NCBI GenBank assembly: GCA_030549335.1
Contig: CM060191.1
Coordinates: 2,485,001-2,549,000 of the forward strand
Source of the DNA: Pontederia crassipes
Lineage: Eukaryota > Streptophyta > Magnoliopsida > Commelinales > Pontederiaceae
Reading direction: 5' to 3'
Length of the DNA stretch: 64,000 nucleotides
Each line of letters starts with the position of its first letter. Positions within the stretch are counted from its first letter, which is position 1. The notes below the pieces were generated by a model. It did not search any database. It was not told the origin of the DNA and saw only the letters and a list, made by a program, of their open reading frames with translations. The translations under genes and the position numbers were made by a program. Of this stretch, positions 57,500 to 64,000 are shown piece by piece.

Positions 57500-57985
57500 C
57501 GGGTCGACCGCCCTTTGGACCGGTCGACCGTTCCTCTCGGTTCGGTTGAGCCGAAATGGTTGGCTTGGACCGGTCGACCGCTCCTGGTGGACCGGTCGAC
57601 CGCTCCTGGTGGACCGGTCGACCATTCTGTAGTACCGATCGATCGGTCCTCTAGGATCGGTTGACTTTCTTCTTTGTCGGTCTCTCGCACCGGTCGACCG
57701 TGCACAGATGATTGGTCGACCAATGACGTTTGTGTATCTATGGGTCGGTCGATCATCTTTAGAGGCCGGTCGACCGATCTGAAGTTCACGGGGAAGCGCA
57801 GTACGTGTCGGATCGATCGACCGCTCGGATGATCGGTCGATCGCTCGTGAGATCAGATCCATCGGGTAGCAGATGGATCGATCGATCGCCCCATAAAGAT
57901 CGGTGGACCGATAAACAGATGAACAACACATGAGTCCTTCATAGGATCAGTCGACCGTTCATTGAACCGGTTGATCGATTCCTGC
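57500..57985. repeat. Palindromic GGTCGACC-type array
   Basis: About 15 occurrences of CGGTCGACCG or near relatives (GGTCGATCG, GATCGATCGACC) in 480 bp. At 57560-57630 they form an almost regular 21-bp period of GGACCGGTCGACCGCTCCTG. Nested restriction-like palindromes ACCGGT, GTCGAC and CGATCG overlap in it. Confidence 0.85.
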
Positions 57986-60599
57986 GATAAAACAGGGCCG
58001 CCAGACTTCTTCTTTATTTCCGACGGCCTTCCGGCCATCAAACGATAATGATCCAAATACGAAAGATGTAGCCGACAATCTCAACATCGTAATGGACTAA
58101 CTTTACGCATCAAACGATCCGTAATTCTTCATCTAGGGATTTAAGACATTATGGTACCTTCTTTGTTCGATTGTTGAAGTTTTCTGGCGATCTATTCATC
58201 GTCCTTTGTCGTCGGTCGTTCTCGGTCGACTGGGAGGATGAGTTTGTTCTCCACGAACGTCGAAGAGGAGCAGTCGTACTTCAGAGGTTAGTCGCTTGGC
58301 CTCGGTGCTCAACCTCTGCCTCGTTCGTCGGTGCTGCGTTCGTCGGTGGAAACGGAGAAGAAACAGAGGGCGTGGAGCAGGCAGCGGCTAGACAGAAATC
58401 CAAGGGGGCACGAGGGTTGCCCTCGCATCCCCGTTTATAGCATCGGCTGGCCAAAGTGGCAAAAATCTATTAGGGGAGGAAAATCCTCCCCTGTCGGCCG
58501 TTTCATCTTTCCTCTTTTTTTTTTGAATTCCGATTTTGATTTGAATTCCTCCATTAAATTCATTAATTTCACGTTTTGAATTCTCTTTCTTTATTTGGAT
58601 TCTTGAGACGTTACAGTTGTAATCATGTCACAAGCACAACGTGAGGGAGTGTGTCATTTTCACTCCCATGAAGGGGACATCGCGAGCAAAGGTGGTGAAA
58701 ATGTGTTTGTCTATGGTTGCACCTAAAGCACTGAATATATGATAAGTTTAATATTTGGGTTTAACTATCATGTGGGTGTGAGTATGACTACCATTTCATG
58801 GTCCACGAGCGAGTGAACATGAATTCTAAATATGTTTGGATTTTGTTCTCGACTCATGATGATGAACTACTAATAGTAAGTTGAAACAGATAAGATGTTC
58901 TTTCGGATTAGTTTTTCTGATATCAATTTATTTAGATGTTAAATATCTATATATGATAACAATATTTTGTTGAATCATTCCAATTGTTTATGATTGATGT
59001 TTTGAAATATTTATACATCGTGATTGATGTACTGATATTTACATACGCATTGAATTATCATACTAAGTTGTAATAAAATTTAAAAGATGAATATTATGAG
59101 ATAAATTATATTTTGATAATGCAAGAAGTACCTAATTGAAAGAAATGCTTCGCCGGACATTAAAATAATGTTGAAAAACTTTGGTATTTGAATTCTTTGA
59201 AGCATGAGACTTTTTCATGTATAAGGTGACTAACATTTCTAAGATGCACATTAGTGAGAACGGATAATAGTGATTTTATTTCTTGTGTAATTAATGAAAT
59301 GATGTTGCCATAAGTCTTCAATTGAAAAATTAAAGACAATGTCATAAAACTATATGATAAAGTGAATTACAAAAAGATTAAATGATAATGTAATTATGAA
59401 ACAAATCTTTAAAAAATTATGTAATAAAATAAAGAAAGAGTGTGAAGTTAATAATGTCATTATGTATGATGTTGTGTTATGAACATCTACTATTCATAAG
59501 AATATTATGTGCACTGGAATCACAAATTAATTATATGCAAGTTATTATGTTTTATTATTAACACATATATCGTGCGATAGGTAACCATAATTTTTACATA
59601 CTATAATGAAAATTCTTTCTCAATCCGTGCAAATAACTAAAATAAATGATTGGCGATAGTTTGACTCATAATGAACATGCATCACAAATACCAAAGACAT
59701 AATAATTCGGATTGAGTAAAAAAATACCTGCACAGAAGTTGAATTTTTTTTATTAATTATGAATATTTTAAAGTTAATTTGTTTGTTATTATTAAGCTTT
59801 TTATTGTTTAATTGCCATGTCATTTAAATTTTTTTGGTGCCATGTAACTTTGAAGTGAATATTCCAAGCATCACATAGCTTTTTTCTTATCATTATCATC
59901 ATCATCACTTTTATATATATCATATTAAATAAAATTAATCTATTGATTAGTTAATAAGTTGAAAAAGGGAAACTCTTAAGGAAAAATACAAGCTAAATTA
60001 TTTAACTTAACCATCAGTAGGTGTGAAGTAGGTGCGGAGCGGATTGGGTTGATTTTTTCCTAAAAAAATCACCTTATATATTTTGGTTGGGTTTTTAAAA
60101 TTTAAAAATCTTAACAATTTTTTTAGATAATTTTTTCGGAGCCATATATTTTAGACATTTTATATTTATAAAAATTATTAACGATATATAAAGATATTTT
60201 GTTTCATAAATTAATGACATTCACATGTTATATATTGTAATAGTGCTATTTATGATTTATATTAATTTCCTAGGATAAATAATATGTTTAGTGAGTACTT
60301 TTATATATATTATAAATATTTAGAATATAATATCAATATATATATTTAAAAAATTGTAATTATGTAAATCTTTGGGTGGTTTATTTAATTTTTGAAACCG
60401 GCTATATTTTTTTCAATGTCAGATTTTTTTGGTTTTGATTTTTCGATTTTTTTTTTTTTGCTTACACCCCTAGTCGTTGTTTTATTACGTATAAAAAATT
60501 TTAATGTCCCTAAATCGATAGAAGTGTTCGGTTCGTTGGACAGAAACTCGACTGCTAAAATAAGTTCTGCATACGTCTAGAAGCTTCTACACGACGCCT
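57986..60599. other. Intergenic, no supported gene
   Basis: 58140-58500 is fairly GC-rich with an open frame (58171-58440, +) that I do not recognise and that may be transposon-derived. From 58600 on the DNA is AT-rich. At about 60016-60475 the ends TAGGTGTGAAG and TTACACCCCTA form a weak inverted pair reminiscent of hAT termini, without a target duplication. Confidence 0.4.
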
Positions 60600-61746
60600 C
60601 GTCCTCCTCTCGGTCTCTCGCGTCCTCGCCGGAGACGGCCACCAATTGGCCGGAAAGAGTTTACCCTCTACTCCACCTTCCCTTCACCCGATTTCGCCGC
60701 CTAATCGCCGGATAATAGACCCCGAATAGCACCGGGCCTGCGACATCCCGTCGGCTTTTTGCTTGACGGAGCGTCGAGATCTACTCCGAACTTTCAGTTG
60801 GTCGGGCGGGTACTTATCACCGATCTGTGTCCAGGTGCCGTGTCTATCCGTTCTCTTTCTTCTTTTTCTTTTTTCTTTCTCTTTCTTCTTTTTAAATTTT
60901 TTTTTCGATGACCTCGGGCGCAGATCTGTCTCTCCTCTCTCTCTCTTCTTCGTCCAGAGCGCGCCCTCCGCCGGCGACGTGCGATACTCGCCGCCGCGCT
61001 GCGCGATCGCGCCTCCGCCGCTCGCCGCCGGACGATCCTCCCCGCCGCCTTGCGCTGGAGCCCTCCGATCGCCGCCGTCCGATCTGCCGCCGCCCGACCA
61101 GATCCAGATCTGTGCGTTCTCCCGCCGCCGGCCGTTATCTCGCCCCCGCCGCCACCGCTCTCTCGCCCCCCTAGGTCCCTAACTCCTCTCTTTCTTTCTC
61201 TCCAAGACAAAACTCTCCACTACACTCCAACAATCGCCTGGCCGCCGGCCGTCGCCTGCCAGCGTCCCTTCGCCGGTCACCATCATCGTCGATCGTCGTC
61301 GAGGGCATCGTCGTCGTCGTCGAGGGCATCGTCGTCGATCCGGTCGTCGTCGTGGATCGTCGTGTTCCCCGTCTCGAACAGGGTCGGGTGCCAGTTTTTT
61401 GGCCCTGTTTCAATTCATTCTTCAAATTTTCTTCATCTGCTATTTTTTTGTTTACTATGTGATTTCAAAACTCAGAAAAATCACAAAGTTTTTAGTACTG
61501 TTTTGAAGGAAAGAGATCCTAGAAGTTTGACTTTTATTATGTATAATTTATGCCATTTGTGACTATGTAATCTCTTAATGAACTGTGGCAACTGTCAAGT
61601 TTCTGGTTGTTTGTTATAATCGAAAATAGTATTTCTGCAACCTTGTCCATGTTATTCTATTTACACTCTATACATCTGTTTAACACATTTGCAGGTTTCA
61701 ACTAATTTACCAAATCTACTGAAGAAATAGCTAGATTTTCTCAAGG
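60600..61746 (+). promoter_or_regulatory. Probable VPS55 promoter / 5' leader with intron
   Basis: A CT- and GC-rich region without a plausible gene product. Acceptor TTTGCAG at 61688-61694 is followed by 52 bp of leader and the VPS55 ATG, so the 5' UTR is interrupted by an intron. The upstream donor could not be fixed. A CGTCGTCGT-rich stretch lies at about 61282-61358. Confidence 0.5.
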
Positions 61747-63416
61747 ATGGCACGCTCATCGCAAAGTATTATGGCTTGCTTGCATACTGGAAGGCTTGCT
61801 CTGTTAGCAATATTGGTTTCAGGTGGCATTGTCTTGCAAATCTTGGTATGATTCCAAATCTTGGGATTAATCCTGCATAGTCTTGAATCCATTTTCTAAA
61901 TGTGCATTGTCGTATTGCAGGCTTGTGCATTATACAATAACTGGTGGCCTATGCTGACAGGTAAATTTGCATTTCAAGTATGATAACAGGCTTCTTTGGG
62001 AAAAAGGAAATGTGATAATTGTTAAAATATAAAATCACTCTTCCTAAATGCTTTTAGGAAAATTGATTAGCACAAATGTTGTCAAAATCGTAAATTAACA
62101 TGTAGAATCGGCCGCTTTTACGATCCTGCCAGGGAAAACCGAGTTGGATCAGTCGCCAACTCGGTTTTGTCCAGGTGATGGTGCTGAATCGCAGACTCAG
62201 TTGATATGGCATGCTACCGTGCCAACCTTTTCTTGTATACCTCATTTTGCCCTAACATTCGTCCCATTTCTGTGCCCCCACTTGTTGCTGTCGCTGATCG
62301 CTGCTGCTGGTGCTGTTGCCGTCGGCACGCCGTGCCAACCTTTTCTTGCATACCTCATTTTGCCCTAACATACGTTCCATTTCTGTGCCCCCACTTGTTG
62401 CTATCGCTGGTCGCAATTTTTAATAGCAGAAAAAACCTCTTTTCTGTAACGGTTTTTTCTTGTAACTTTTTGGTTCATATTTTTTCATGCTTTTTTTAGA
62501 TGTTTTGGTTTTCTGATCTTTCATGTAATGTATTACTAATTTATTAATTATTATAACTTATTAATACTAAGTATTAATAAATTTTTTGAATGATATTGAA
62601 TTATTAATTTATAAGTAAATTAGGTGCTAAGTAGAAATAATATTAATTAAATTTTAAATATAATTTTGGTAGAATCGATCCTATTGTGTTAAGATCTCAC
62701 GTTTTACGTGTTCACTTTCGTGTGGACTTCAATTTACGAGTTTGACAGCATTAATTAGCACATTAAATTTAGCATGATATTAGAGTTATATTATAGATCA
62801 AAAGTTCAAACTTCGTTAAGTTCTTATTAAAAAATATTTTCCTCCCTTGTTGTCCATGTAGTGGGCTGAATTAAATCAAAATTATCACCCGCTCACAAAT
62901 GAAGGAATGTTAAGAATATAAAATTATTAATATTATTTTTTTAACGGCTTAAACTTTTAGAAAAATTGATTATCACATTACATTTAACATTAATGAGTTT
63001 TGAATTAGAATTTTCATTACTTCTAATATCCTGCTGCAGTCTTGATGTATGTAATGTTACCTATGCCTTTGCTGTTCTTTGCTGGATCTGATGGTTCATC
63101 TTTCTCGAACAGCAATGACGGGTTAGTACTTTTCAAATTCAGTTGGACCTCGTCACTGTCTCTCCTTAATTTTTATTGTGCTTATTCTCTCATGACAATT
63201 TGTATTTAAAAATGTTCATCCAGCTGGGCAAACTTCACAAAGTTCTTGACTGGGGCATCAGTTGTAGGAAGCATTGCAATACCCGCCATCTTGAAGCATG
63301 CGAACGTCATTGGATGGGGAGCTTTGTCAATGGAACTTTCTTCATTTTTGGTCTTTGGTGTGGCCATTCTATGGGTTCTCCAGATGAGCAACGAAGACGA
63401 GTATAGCATGTTTTAA
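61747..63416 (+). CDS. VPS55: Vacuolar protein sorting protein VPS55 (LEPROT family)
   Basis: The coding exons are 61747-61845, 61921-61960, 63040-63121 and 63224-63416, all GT-AG and in phase, giving 137 aa, the usual size of this family. The protein is a small four-pass membrane protein: LALLAILVSGGIVLQIL, ALYNNWWPMLTVLMYVMLP plus MPLLFFAG, FLTGASVVGSIAIPAILKHA, and LSSFLVFGVAILWVLQM. Family hallmarks are YNNWWPML, AGSDGSSF, KFLTGASVVGSIAIP and the acidic tail MSNEDEYSMF. In yeast Vps55 acts with Vps68 in late endosome-to-vacuole traffic; the same is expected here. A second in-frame Met at residue 9 is an alternative start. The second intron carries a 113-bp tandem duplication. Confidence 0.93.
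62219..62445 (+). repeat. 113-bp tandem duplication in VPS55 intron 2
   Basis: GTGCCAACCTTTTCTTG starts at 62219 and again at 62332. Both copies run through CATTTCTGTGCCCCCACTTG to GCTG(A/G)TCGC. They differ at only a few bases, so the duplication is young. Confidence 0.9.
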
Positions 63417-64000
63417 GATTCAGATTAAATGGGGCGTTCTCTAAGGAAAAACACCGCCTTCCACCAGGCTTTCTTCTTTTGTAAGCACGTTGGTGACAAT
63501 CTTACAGTTCTTTGCATTATTTGTGAAGGCAACTGATGGCCGAAGATTCTGCTGACGACCTGCTTTGTGAAGGAATGAAATGCTCATTCATGTATAGCAC
63601 GAAGTTTCTCTGTCGATTGATGCTCCACATACCGTGATGATGTTTTAGACGTGTTGTGTAATTGTGTCCAAGGTATCTTCGGTAAATTTATTTTCATGTT
63701 TCACATGGCCTGTTATTTAATAAAGGAAGGTTAATGAGTATGTACAGCAGTCCATTTTATTTGGATAATTTTATAAGAAAAATGTATCATCTAACACTTA
63801 ATAAATTATAATCGTTCTTTGTTAACATGACTTTGATCACGATAATCGAATAATCATATGATCTTAATTTTAATCACATTTACTATTTAATATATATTTT
63901 AAATCAATGTATAGTTATTTTAATAATTTGATAAGTATAATTAGTGCTCTACTCATAAATATCATTATACGCCAATTCGTGTTAATATTTTTTTTTCAGT
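63417..64000. other. VPS55 3' UTR and AT-rich flank
   Basis: Probable 3' UTR to about 63720 (AATAAA-like TTTAATAAAGG at about 63717), then AT-rich sequence without a gene. Confidence 0.55.

Noticed and set aside
57440..57931. 163-codon minus-strand frame with repeated DRSTRSGRP
   Set aside because: The repeat in protein comes from the palindromic DNA array; no start context or known domain.
60794..61562. Several long frames on both strands upstream of VPS55
   Set aside because: GC-rich, Arg/Pro-rich in every frame; more likely 5' leader and first intron of VPS55.
1..64000. CRISPR arrays or bacterial-type operons
   Set aside because: The window is a plant nuclear sequence; tandem repeats seen lack spacer structure.

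Overview
This window is nuclear DNA of a flowering plant. The genes have introns, plant-type splice sites and plant-specific family members. First exons are strongly GC-rich (13590-13841, 27742-29583) inside AT-rich DNA, a gradient typical of commelinid monocots, so a monocot is the best guess; the species cannot be named from the sequence. There are no prokaryotic features, CRISPR arrays or recognisable tRNA/rRNA genes.

Six protein genes are supported, most needing exon joining. In order they are: a small conserved plant protein of unknown function (+, 13590-16920); an EYES ABSENT (EYA) HAD-type phosphatase (-, 21058-26131 plus a 5' leader exon near 27065-27240); an RF298/MIP1-type RING E3 ligase (+, 27898 or 27742 to 31315); an EMB1417-like organellar PPR protein (-, 32758-35660); a small ubiquitin-like-fold protein whose 3' exons are tandem duplicates (-, 43430-44106); and the endosomal sorting protein VPS55 (+, 61747-63416). 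EYA and the RING gene are divergent across about 500 bp; the RING and PPR genes converge. A UDP-glycosyltransferase 5' fragment at 50215-50711 is a multiply frameshifted pseudogene.

The rest is mostly transposon-derived. An RTE-clade LINE family dominates: two almost identical, intact, TSD-flanked copies in opposite orientation (17394-20567 and 38859-42051), one 5'-truncated copy inside an EYA intron (22840-23880), and three very short copies (12353-12525, 23937-24077, 47412-47578). The short copies keep only the 5' and 3' ends, break at the same 5' point, and each carry their own TSD. They look like a LINE-derived, SINE-like non-autonomous family and are the most interesting signal here. Other elements are a defective Ty1/copia element (51711-56143), a non-autonomous CACTA element with perfect ends and TSD (45221-46292) plus an orphan CACTA end (42525), a hAT-like element nested inside a long-TIR element (765-1529 within 465-4090), a long fold-back element with a GC-rich palindromic centre (44358-44921), a GC-rich TIR element (9787-10511) and a small MITE (8910-9044).

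Tandem structures include an 88-bp minisatellite (4761-5050), an 882-bp tandem duplication (6485-8248), a palindromic GTCGAC-rich array (57500-57985), a 113-bp duplication in a VPS55 intron and several microsatellites. The genes look like ordinary, mostly single-copy housekeeping or regulatory genes and do not form a functional cluster.
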